A stretch of DNA of 18,722 nucleotides, from NCBI GenBank assembly GCA_964388495.1, contig CAYMAT010000025.1:1-18722 (forward strand), written 5' to 3'. This document shows, in pieces, positions 13,414 through 18,722 of this stretch. Position 1 is the stretch's first letter. Each line of letters begins with the position of its first letter. This DNA is from CAYMAT01 sp964388495 (GTDB lineage Bacteria > Patescibacteriota > Gracilibacteria > Peribacterales > Peribacteraceae). The notes beneath the pieces are model-generated. The model made no database searches and was not told where the DNA came from. It saw only the letters and a program-made list of their open reading frames with translations. The position numbers and the translations under genes were made by a program.

Positions 13414-14730
13414 CTAGGGCAGCAACTTGCGCAGTGTCTCCTTGTCCTCTTCGGAAACCCGTAACGTATTGATGTACGCGGCAAAGTCATCGACGGAAAC
13501 CTTGGCCCCGCGCGTCAGCTCCTTGAGTTTCTCGTACGCGCCGGAGACGCCGTGCTTGCGCAGCACGGTCTGGATGGCCTCCGCAATCACCTCCGGATTG
13601 TCGCGCAGCTCCTGCGCCAGGAGCGACGGATCCGGCGTCACCTTGGAAAGACCGCGGAGGAAGGATTTGACGGCAAGATAGTGGTAGCCGAATGCCACGC
13701 CTATGCTGCGCTGCACGGTGGAATCGCTTAAATCGCGCTGCAGGCGGCTGACGGGGAGCTTCTCCGCAAAGTGACCGAAGAGCGCCGTACTGAGCCCCAC
13801 GTTGCCCTCGGCGTTTTCAAAATCGATGGGGTTCACCTTGTGCGGCATGGTGGAGGAACCCACCTCGCCCTTCACCACCTTCTGGCGGAAGACGCCGCGG
13901 CTGATGTACATCCAGAAATCGCGCGAGGCATCCAGCAGGATGGCATTGATGCGGATGAAGATGTGGCTGAGTTCCGCAATATCGTCGTGCGGGTTGATCT
14001 GCGTGGTGAAGAGCAGCGGCTCCAGACCCAGACTCTTGACGAATGCCAGGCGGAACGTCTCCCATTTGACGGCGGGGTACGCGGCCTTGTGCGCGGAAAA
14101 GTTGCCCACGGCGCCCCCCAGCTTGCCCTGCATGCGGAAGGCCTTGGCCTGTTTCACCTGGCGCTGCAGGCGGGAGACAAAAACGGTCATTTCCTTGCCC
14201 AGCGTGGTGGGCGTTGCCGGCTGTCCGTGCGTGAGCGAGAGCATGCGCATGGTGCGCGTGGCCGCGGCCAGGGCCCCCAGCGCCTTTTCCGCGTCATGAA
14301 CGGCGGGGATGAGGACGCGCTCCAGCGCGGCGTTGATGAGAATGCCGTACGAGAGGTTGTTCACGTCCTCGCTGGTGAGGGCAAAATGGATGAACTCCGC
14401 GGCGGACTTGAGCCCCGCGATCTTTGCCATCTTCTCCTTTAACCAATACTCCACGGCCTTCACGTCGTGGCGGGTGGTGGATTCAATCTGGCGGATGCGT
14501 TCCACGTCCGCCGATGAGAAATTTTCGACGATTCCGAGCAGTGCCTTCTTTTGCGCGGCCGTGACGGGCGATAGCTCCTCCACCTCCTTCAGCTCCGAGA
14601 GAGCGATGAAATAGCGGATTTCCACCTCCGCGCGGGCGCGGAAGAGCGCGTCTTCAGAAAAGTACTCGCGCAGCGGATCCAGGAGGGCGGAATAGCGGCC
14701 GTCGAGCGGGGAAAGGGTGGGACGATGCAT
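13414..14730 (-). CDS. purB: Adenylosuccinate lyase PurB
   Basis: A 438-residue cytoplasmic enzyme of purine synthesis. It splits SAICAR to AICAR and adenylosuccinate to AMP, releasing fumarate in both. The N-terminus is TLSPLDGRY, as in the E. coli-type PurB group. The catalytic His is His168 in LTHGQPATPTTLG and the signature loop is GSSTMPHKVNP with Ser292/Ser293. The length is close to E. coli PurB (456). I start at ATG 14730; the frame is open to 14763 but that stretch contains the TACAGT box. No other purine genes are nearby. A run of seven G lies just before the start. Confidence 0.96.
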   Translation of the reverse strand: MHRPTLSPLDGRYSALLDPLREYFSEDALFRARAEVEIRYFIALSELKEVEELSPVTAAQKKALLGIVENFSSADVERIRQIESTTRHDVKAVEYWLKEKMAKIAGLKSAAEFIHFALTSEDVNNLSYGILINAALERVLIPAVHDAEKALGALAAATRTMRMLSLTHGQPATPTTLGKEMTVFVSRLQRQVKQAKAFRMQGKLGGAVGNFSAHKAAYPAVKWETFRLAFVKSLGLEPLLFTTQINPHDDIAELSHIFIRINAILLDASRDFWMYISRGVFRQKVVKGEVGSSTMPHKVNPIDFENAEGNVGLSTALFGHFAEKLPVSRLQRDLSDSTVQRSIGVAFGYHYLAVKSFLRGLSKVTPDPSLLAQELRDNPEVIAEAIQTVLRKHGVSGAYEKLKELTRGAKVSVDDFAAYINTLRVSEEDKETLRKLLP

Positions 14731-14741
14731 GTGGCCCCCCC

Positions 14742-14747
14742 ACTGTA
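14742..14747 (-). promoter_or_regulatory. Probable -10 box (TACAGT) for purB
   Basis: On the minus strand TACAGT is followed by 11 nt, including seven G, and ATG 14730. This would give a leader of only a few nucleotides. No Shine-Dalgarno sequence is visible. Confidence 0.45.
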
Positions 14748-14775
14748 CCACAAAACCAAGCACCGTAGCGGCTTC

Positions 14776-15159
14776 TTAGGCCACTGCGCGCATGTCATCG
14801 TTGGACACGGGCTTATCCAGATCCGCATCCGGCTGCAGAACCGTCTTGGCGTGGTCCGCAAAAGCGCCGTTGATGCGGTACTGAATTTCTTTGAGCCCTC
14901 CAATCACATCCATGCCCACAATGGGGTCAAAGCTGGCATCGTTCATGAGCATGTCCGCGTTTTTGGCGGAGTGGCCGTTTTGGAGGCGCTTTTCACCCCA
15001 CAGCTGCCCCAGGAGGTGCAGGCGGTCCTCCACCGTTCCGGCGGCGAGCTTTTGCTCTGCGGCCACTTTGGCAGCGGCCCTGTCTTGTTCAAAGTGTGCC
15101 GACCGGATCATGTCAGCGCGGGATTCGTAGGTCTTGGGCTTGTGGGAGGAGTTGCTCAT
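14776..15159 (-). CDS. Unknown small soluble protein
   Basis: 127 residues from ATG 15159, rich in Ala, Asp, Lys and Glu and predicted by eye to be mostly helical, with no membrane segment, signal peptide or cysteine. The central part (HLLGQLWGEKRLQNG) is amphipathic. No domain is recognised. It precedes purB by 45 nt on the same strand, but purB appears to have its own -10 box. No ribosome site is visible before the ATG; a poor AACACT lies 7 nt upstream. GC content and codon use match the neighbouring core genes, so it looks native. Confidence 0.7.
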   Translation of the reverse strand: MSNSSHKPKTYESRADMIRSAHFEQDRAAAKVAAEQKLAAGTVEDRLHLLGQLWGEKRLQNGHSAKNADMLMNDASFDPIVGMDVIGGLKEIQYRINGAFADHAKTVLQPDADLDKPVSNDDMRAVA

Positions 15160-15245
15160 GTACCAAAGTGTTCTCTAAGACATCTCGCAACGCAAATGAA
15201 GCGATACACAACCGCGTTTTTCCTCTCTGCAAAAAGGAAATATGC

Positions 15246-15758
15246 TCAGATCACCGTCCACGTGGGCGTGGCGCTGATGTAGACCAAGCCCGCCAGGGAC
15301 AGCAGGATCACCAGCCAGTACAGCAGCACGTTGACCTTCATCTTGGGGAGCGACACGCGGCAGATGACGCTGCTGAGCGCCAGCCACAGCACCACCGGAA
15401 CGATGATGATGTTGAAGACATGCGAGAGCAAAAGCATGCCGACGGTCTTGCCGCTCACCGCAGCAAGTTCCGGCAGCGTGCCGCGCTCAATGCGGAGCAG
15501 GAGCGGGAGGGAGTTGGTGATGATGAAGAAACCGACGATCCACATGAGCGCCTTGTCCATGTTGTCGCGCTGCTTGGGCAGGACGCGGGGAGCGTAGACG
15601 ATGAGGTACAGGAACGAGAGCGCGATGATCACCTGGGACGCGGCGCGCAGTTCCACCGCGGCAATGTCCAGGCTCTCGCCCGTGTTGATCCAGAAAACGT
15701 AGGCCGCCCCCAGGGCGACCAGGCCAAAGAGAACGCGGAGTGTGGGGAGGTGCTTCAT
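15246..15758 (-). CDS. Five-TM membrane protein of unknown function
   Basis: 170 residues with five hydrophobic helices: about 8-24, 40-57, 71-90, 100-128 and 143-163. The first loop carries INTGESLD and the second PRVLPKQRDNMDK, which is positively charged and so probably cytoplasmic. No catalytic motif or family is recognised. ATG 15758 has no Shine-Dalgarno sequence. A TATACT box lies about 60 nt upstream (15819-15824) and a poor CATACT lies 10 nt upstream. It is 86 bp upstream of the small soluble gene on the same strand, and behind the terminator of the next gene, so it begins a new transcription unit. Confidence 0.75.
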   Translation of the reverse strand: MKHLPTLRVLFGLVALGAAYVFWINTGESLDIAAVELRAASQVIIALSFLYLIVYAPRVLPKQRDNMDKALMWIVGFFIITNSLPLLLRIERGTLPELAAVSGKTVGMLLLSHVFNIIIVPVVLWLALSSVICRVSLPKMKVNVLLYWLVILLSLAGLVYISATPTWTVI

Positions 15759-15818
15759 AGTGGAGGCCAGTATGACGGATCATCTGAAAGATTCCGCTTT
15801 GTTTCCCGTCATAAAAGT

Positions 15819-15824
15819 AGTATA
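15819..15824 (-). promoter_or_regulatory. Candidate -10 box (TATACT) upstream of the five-TM gene
   Basis: TATACT is followed 6 nt later by an ATG (15812) that opens only a 10-codon ORF ending in TGA at 15780-15782, in frame with the five-TM gene start at 15758. This may be a short leader ORF on its transcript. No clear -35 box. Confidence 0.4.
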
Positions 15825-15892
15825 GATCCAACTCCCTGTATTATGGTTTTGACGATGACGCACTCCGTGCGGCGGAGGCAGGTGCACGCATG

Positions 15893-15921
15893 AAAAAGAG
15901 ACCTGCCGCGGGGCAGGCCTC
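15893..15921 (-). terminator. Rho-independent terminator of the 15947-16819 gene
   Basis: On the minus strand a 10-bp stem (GAGGCCTGCC with GGCAGGTCTC, one G-U pair) and a 4-nt loop are followed directly by TTTTT. It lies 26 nt after the stop of the all-helical gene. Confidence 0.9.
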
Positions 15922-15946
15922 ATAAAACGCTGTTCACATTTTTGGT

Positions 15947-16819
15947 TTACGGAGCTTGGTGACTGGACAGGTAGGCACGCGCCTCCGTGAACACGGGGTC
16001 CTGGTCCCCCATGAAAAAGTTGCCGTGCTTCTCATAAAGCTGAAGGCATTCCAGAATCTCCAGACCCATCTCGTGACCCAGCGCCATCTTCAGGCGGGTG
16101 CAGAGAATTCTGTAGAGACATTTGACTGCACCCTGCCAGATGTCTCCCTGCAAAACAGTGATGCGGTGCTTACTGATCTTGATCCACAGCTCGCCCAGCA
16201 TGCGAAGTCCGTCGGCCATGCGATCCATCGCCGGCATGATTTCCCGGGCGATCTTGATACGCATATTCCATTCCGCCAGGTGATCATCTGCTTGCATGCT
16301 TTCTATATGGCTCTCTTCGGCATAGCGAAGCGCCATGCCCAGCATGCGGTCGCGATCCTTGGATTTCGACTGTTCCAAGTATGCTGCTGATCGCGCTGCG
16401 CTGATCTTAGCGCGCAGCTTGTAGGCTTCCGGATGTCTGCCAACGATCTTTCTTTCCGTCAGCTCCGCAAAGAAATCCATTTCATGAAAGCGCTCATCGG
16501 CGCCAAGTGAGATGATCGCCATCGTAAACTCCTCAGCGGTTAGGCTCTTGAATTCCTTTTTAAGAGCCTTGATCAGAGCGATCGAAAACGGCGTGGAGGG
16601 CGTCATGTGCTCAAGCGCCCACTGGACACGGGGATAAATCTGCGGCCGCTCCTTGAGCATGGAAGCGACTCTAGTCTCAATGACTTCCCGGAATTCTTCC
16701 AGGTCCTCATAGAGAAGCGACACTTCCTGCAACTTGGGCAGGAGTTCGTCCTTGCCAGCGGCCGCGTCAACAAACTCCGGCAACGCGACGCTGAACTTCT
16801 GCAAACGATCTTCGGCCAT
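15947..16819 (-). CDS. Unknown all-helical soluble protein
   Basis: 290 residues from ATG 16819, chosen because AAGGAG lies 7 nt upstream (16827-16832), the best ribosome site in the window. The frame is open to 16900 but that part includes the leader palindrome. The protein is almost wholly helical, with repeated amphipathic stretches (LPEFVDAAAGKDELLPKLQEV, given as its type; YAEESHIESMQADDHLAEW) that might form a TPR-like array; I see no clear TPR consensus. Only one cysteine pair (around KCLYRILC) and no membrane helix. It forms a single-gene unit: promoter at 16916-16943, palindrome at the predicted transcript start, and a strong terminator at 15893-15921. This separate control differs from the leaderless neighbours and suggests a regulated or strongly expressed product. 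Function unknown. Confidence 0.75.
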   Translation of the reverse strand: MAEDRLQKFSVALPEFVDAAAGKDELLPKLQEVSLLYEDLEEFREVIETRVASMLKERPQIYPRVQWALEHMTPSTPFSIALIKALKKEFKSLTAEEFTMAIISLGADERFHEMDFFAELTERKIVGRHPEAYKLRAKISAARSAAYLEQSKSKDRDRMLGMALRYAEESHIESMQADDHLAEWNMRIKIAREIMPAMDRMADGLRMLGELWIKISKHRITVLQGDIWQGAVKCLYRILCTRLKMALGHEMGLEILECLQLYEKHGNFFMGDQDPVFTEARAYLSSHQAP

Positions 16820-16826
16820 GAGAGAT

Positions 16827-16832
16827 CTCCTT
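16827..16832 (-). promoter_or_regulatory. Strong Shine-Dalgarno site (AAGGAG)
   Basis: AAGGAG with a 7-nt spacer fixes the start of the all-helical gene at 16819. It is the only strong ribosome site I found in this window. Confidence 0.8.
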
Positions 16833-16891
16833 AGACTAAAAATTGTGAATGAACAGCTACCGATACGCGGTGGCTGCTCGTAAACGGACAG

Positions 16892-16908
16892 CCGATCCAC
16901 GTGATCGG
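16892..16908. promoter_or_regulatory. Palindrome at the transcript start, operator-like or 5' hairpin
   Basis: CCGATC (16892-16897) and GATCGG (16903-16908) with a 5-nt centre. The predicted transcript start of the promoter at 16916-16943 falls at about 16909. The element would therefore either bind a repressor at +1 or form a 5' hairpin on the mRNA. Confidence 0.5.
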
Positions 16909-16915
16909 AAATTAT

Positions 16916-16943
16916 ATAATAAATTATTTGTATATTTTGTCAA
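16916..16943 (-). promoter_or_regulatory. Sigma70-type promoter of the all-helical gene
   Basis: On the minus strand a perfect TTGACA (16938-16943), a 16-bp AT-rich spacer, then TATTAT (16916-16921). A TATAAT 5 bp further on has a spacing too long (21) to be preferred. The mRNA leader would be about 90 nt. Confidence 0.8.
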
Positions 16944-16949
16944 TTACCG

Positions 16950-17138
16950 TTACAGTGACTTTTTGGCTTCTAAAAGCCATTCCTTCATTGCCAGGCTTTT
17001 ACATTCGTCGCAATCGGCCAAATGCACCCCCAGCGTCACAAAATCACGCACATCTACCTCCTCCGTCTCACCCAGCAGAAAATGCCGCACCTGAATGCCC
17101 AGGGGGATGTCGCCTTCAAATCCAGCTTGTTCATGCAT
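16950..17138 (-). CDS. Small HxxxCxxC zinc-finger-like protein
   Basis: 62 residues from ATG 17138; a TTG at 17156 would add six. The C-terminal half contains TLGVHLADCDECKSLA, i.e. H-x3-C-x2-C, which matches the zinc-binding signature of anti-sigma factors (zf-HC2/ZAS type). There is no transmembrane segment and no sigma factor next to it, so an anti-sigma role is only a possibility. It follows the AIM24-family gene by 39 nt on the same strand, so they may be cotranscribed. A TTATAC lies 5 nt before the TTG, which would allow a leaderless alternative. Its stop lies just before the promoter of the next gene. Confidence 0.6.
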   Translation of the reverse strand: MHEQAGFEGDIPLGIQVRHFLLGETEEVDVRDFVTLGVHLADCDECKSLAMKEWLLEAKKSL

Positions 17139-17177
17139 GAGAGGAAGGAAAGGCAATCAGGGTATAACACTTTCTTT

Positions 17178-17897
17178 TTACCCCCCAAACACATTCCCCA
17201 GTATTGCCGCTCCGCCCTGGGATTTGTTGCGCTGGGGCAGGAAGGGGTTCAGTTCCTCCGCAAAGGAGCGGAGGTTGCGCGTCTGCATGTAGATGGTGCC
17301 GGGGCCGGTAAAGCGGACCACAAGCCCCTCACCCGTGGTGATCATGCCAAAGCCTTCACCCGCCTGCGTGATCTCATATTTCATGGAAGCCGGGAACGCC
17401 ACAATGTGTCCGTTATCCACAATGAACTCTTCGCCCTGCTTGATCTCTTTTTTGAGGATGCCGCCAAAGCTGCTCACAAACATGCTGCCCTTCCCTTTGG
17501 CCTTGATCATGAAAATTCCCTCCCCGCTCACAAAGCCCTTCCAGCCCGTAAAATGCGAATCCGTCTCGATGGTTTTTTCACTGGCCAGAAAACTGCCGCC
17601 CTGCACAACGTATTCCTCCCCAGAGAGCTTGATCTCCTCCACATCACCCGTGGCGCGGGGGGCCAGGTACACCTCCGTGTCATCCTTGGTGGCGGAGATG
17701 GTGGTGACGAAAAAACTTTCGCTGGTGAGCACCGTCCTCTTGAGTGCCTTCCACAAACCGCCTTCCATTTTGCCCTCGATCTTTGCCGTGCCGTCCATGG
17801 CCAGCATGGCGCCGCTCTCTGCGCGGATCTCTTCGCCGTTTTTGAGGAGGCAGAGGAGGGCGGAGTAGCTAGGGCGTTGGAGAATGGAGAAGGTCAT
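17178..17897 (-). CDS. AIM24/TIGR00266 family protein
   Basis: A 239-residue all-beta protein. It has the family features: SYSALLCLLKNGEEIRAESGAM near the start (given as its type), a GGLWKALKR turn, SESFFVTTISA, GEEYVVQGGSFLAS, GEGIFMIKAKGKG, GEEFIVDNGHIVAF and FTGPGTIYMQTRNLRSFA at the end. The family is named for mitochondrial AIM24; bacterial members form a trimeric beta-barrel of uncertain role. The length is normal. ATG 17897 has no Shine-Dalgarno sequence. Directly upstream lies an imperfect copy of its own first 24 bases (17884-17969). It is followed by the small HxxxCxxC gene. Confidence 0.9.
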   Translation of the reverse strand: MTFSILQRPSYSALLCLLKNGEEIRAESGAMLAMDGTAKIEGKMEGGLWKALKRTVLTSESFFVTTISATKDDTEVYLAPRATGDVEEIKLSGEEYVVQGGSFLASEKTIETDSHFTGWKGFVSGEGIFMIKAKGKGSMFVSSFGGILKKEIKQGEEFIVDNGHIVAFPASMKYEITQAGEGFGMITTGEGLVVRFTGPGTIYMQTRNLRSFAEELNPFLPQRNKSQGGAAILGNVFGG

Positions 17898-17969
17898 GAT
17901 TACTTAAGGGAGGATGATTGCCGCAGCGTAGCTTATAAGAGCGAAGCGGGGGAGGATGGAGAAGGTCAT
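17884..17969 (-). repeat. Partial tandem duplication of the AIM24 gene start
   Basis: The 14-bp ATGGAGAAGGTCAT occurs at 17884-17897 and again at 17956-17969, 72 bp apart. Read on the minus strand, both give ATGACCTTCTCCAT, and similarity extends over about 24 bases with three mismatches. The upstream copy opens a 21-codon ORF (MTFSILPRFALISYA...) that stops just before the real gene start. The 9-bp GGGAGGATG is also repeated between the copies, 42 bp apart, and a CTTATAAG palindrome lies at 17932-17939. Confidence 0.6.
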
Positions 17970-17992
17970 AGACAGTGAAAAGGATGATAATC

Positions 17993-18722
17993 CTAGCGTC
18001 TTTTGGCAAGAATTTTCTCCACCTGAACGGAACCAGGAGGTAATATTTCTACGTACGATTCATCATCAGATAGCTCAAGGAATCTCCGCGCGTGCAGTTC
18101 TCTAAGAGATTTGAAGAAGTATTTTTTGTCGTCGTACTCTATCCACTTGAACAGATCAACCGTTCTTGTCAGTCCTGAACAATTAGCAACAAGCAGAACT
18201 ACTTGATCTTTAAGTTTCAAATTCGGATCCAAAACACGTTTCTTATTTTGCCCCTCCCAGATCAAAGGAATTTTTCGGCTTGTTATAGAATCCACCATTT
18301 TTTGTGCATCTTTTGGAGGTACATCATGTAGAACCCGTATCAGTTCGCCCAAAATCCAGCTACTCATCGACATTACAGCAGTCGCATCCATTTCATTTGA
18401 ATCTACATCTCCGCCAACGTGTCCTACATTTCTATTATTCCGAATCTCGTAGAGAGATGGCAACATTCTTGGAATGAGAATCTGGAAACTTCTCGGTAGC
18501 ATGGTATTCGCTTCGAGCTTCCGACAGGCATCAACGAAATTACTCGGCTTCATCGGCTGGGATTCATAAAGCCCCTTCGCTTTTCCATCTAGGATCGTAT
18601 AAACGATTTCACAAAATTTTCCTCCGCTAAGCTCAGAAGCAGTCCAGCGTCTCTCCAGATAATGCTGCACAATAAGGTTGTATTCTAAAATGAGCGGCAC
18701 TCGTAGAGAGTCTGGTATGCCG
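17993..18722 (-). CDS. HEPN-like motif protein, 5' end cut by window edge
   Basis: The frame is open from the right edge; the GTG at 18700 is probably internal because the preceding codons (GIPDSLR) continue the protein without a stop. About 242 residues are visible. Around residue 87, counted from the GTG, is LYEIRNNRNVGHVGGDVD, with R87-x6-H94. This fits the R-x4-6-H motif of HEPN domains, which are RNases or RNA-binding modules common in toxin-antitoxin, abortive-infection and restriction systems. The part after about residue 150 looks like a winged-helix or similar small domain. No partner gene is visible in the window. Composition is about 38-45% GC on lines I counted, lower than the core genes, so transfer is possible. 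A defence role is a guess from the motif. Confidence 0.7.
   Translation of the reverse strand, partial: GIPDSLRVPLILEYNLIVQHYLERRWTASELSGGKFCEIVYTILDGKAKGLYESQPMKPSNFVDACRKLEANTMLPRSFQILIPRMLPSLYEIRNNRNVGHVGGDVDSNEMDATAVMSMSSWILGELIRVLHDVPPKDAQKMVDSITSRKIPLIWEGQNKKRVLDPNLKLKDQVVLLVANCSGLTRTVDLFKWIEYDDKKYFFKSLRELHARRFLELSDDESYVEILPPGSVQVEKILAKRR

Noticed and set aside
13771..14442. 223-codon plus-strand frame opposite purB
   Set aside because: Shadow of purB, which has all catalytic motifs.
15487..15831. 114-codon minus-strand frame starting near 15831
   Set aside because: It overlaps the five-TM gene in another frame; the hydrophobic frame from 15758 is the coherent one.
15859..15892. Short hairpin CGCAC-TCC-GTGCG and a second copy of the terminator arm (GGCAGGT)
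   Set aside because: The second arm lies beyond the T run of the terminator, so it cannot act as an antiterminator; the hairpin is too short to interpret.
17022..17978. 318-codon open frame on the plus strand
   Set aside because: It is antisense to the AIM24 gene and the HxxxCxxC gene, with no recognisable domain.
1..18722. CRISPR arrays, insertion sequences, rRNA genes and recoded stop codons
   Set aside because: I saw no regularly spaced repeats, transposase motifs or rRNA-like sequence, and TGA behaves as a stop in all supported genes.

Overview
The window reads as a compact chromosome segment from an uncultured bacterium. It uses the standard genetic code (TGA is a normal stop), carries short tightly packed genes, and has GC-rich core genes with AT-richer patches at both ends and around 11.4-12.0 kb. 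Two lineage hints conflict. The largest protein carries an N-terminal LTVETLEDRTVPA segment of the kind I know from planctomycete surface proteins. The AGCTTGTCGAAGG-type palindrome at 6.4 kb and the small, mostly unknown genes are more like candidate-phylum (Patescibacteria/Peregrinibacteria-type) genomes. I cannot settle the phylum from this sequence.

Layout. 1-1078 (minus): two tandem paralogous membrane-anchored proteins with a regular Cys repeat, the first cut by the window edge. They follow, 6 nt downstream, a 1438-residue exported protein (1085-5401, minus) made of coiled coil, beta domains, a PPC-like domain and a lipase-like alpha/beta hydrolase. Its 3' third is AT-rich like the Cys-repeat genes and its 5' two thirds are GC-rich. 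5551-6974 (minus): an HTTM membrane protein, translationally coupled (ATGA) to an upstream single-pass partner. 7022-9178 (plus): NAD-dependent DNA ligase ligA with an unusual insert. 9228-10199 (minus): a multi-pass membrane protein. 10265-11343 (plus): two coupled paralogous lipoproteins ending at a bidirectional terminator. 11386-11953 (minus): an unknown gene whose N-terminus appears to be shifted out of frame. 11996-12081 (minus): tRNA-Leu(GAG). 12170-13411 (plus): a PIG-V-like GT-C mannosyltransferase-type membrane protein. 13414-14730 (minus): purB. 14776-16819 (minus): three unknown genes (soluble helical, five-TM, all-helical). 16950-17897 (minus): a small HxxxCxxC protein and an AIM24/TIGR00266 protein. 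17993 to the right edge (minus): a protein with an HEPN-like R-x6-H motif, cut by the window edge.

How it works together. Most of the recognisable content concerns the envelope: lipoproteins, HTTM pair, GT-C enzyme, lipase-like surface protein and Cys-repeat proteins. Two housekeeping genes (ligA, purB) and a tRNA are interspersed. A recurring regulatory feature is a -10-like hexamer (TAGAAT, TACAGT, TAGACT or TATAAT) ending 6-7 nt before the start codon with no Shine-Dalgarno sequence, which predicts leaderless transcripts. It is seen for ligA, the HTTM partner, the 10.2 kb membrane gene, the first lipoprotein and the frameshifted gene, and more loosely for purB and the GT-C gene. In contrast, the 16.8 kb gene has a classic TTGACA/TATTAT promoter, a leader with a palindrome at the predicted transcript start, and a strong AAGGAG ribosome site.
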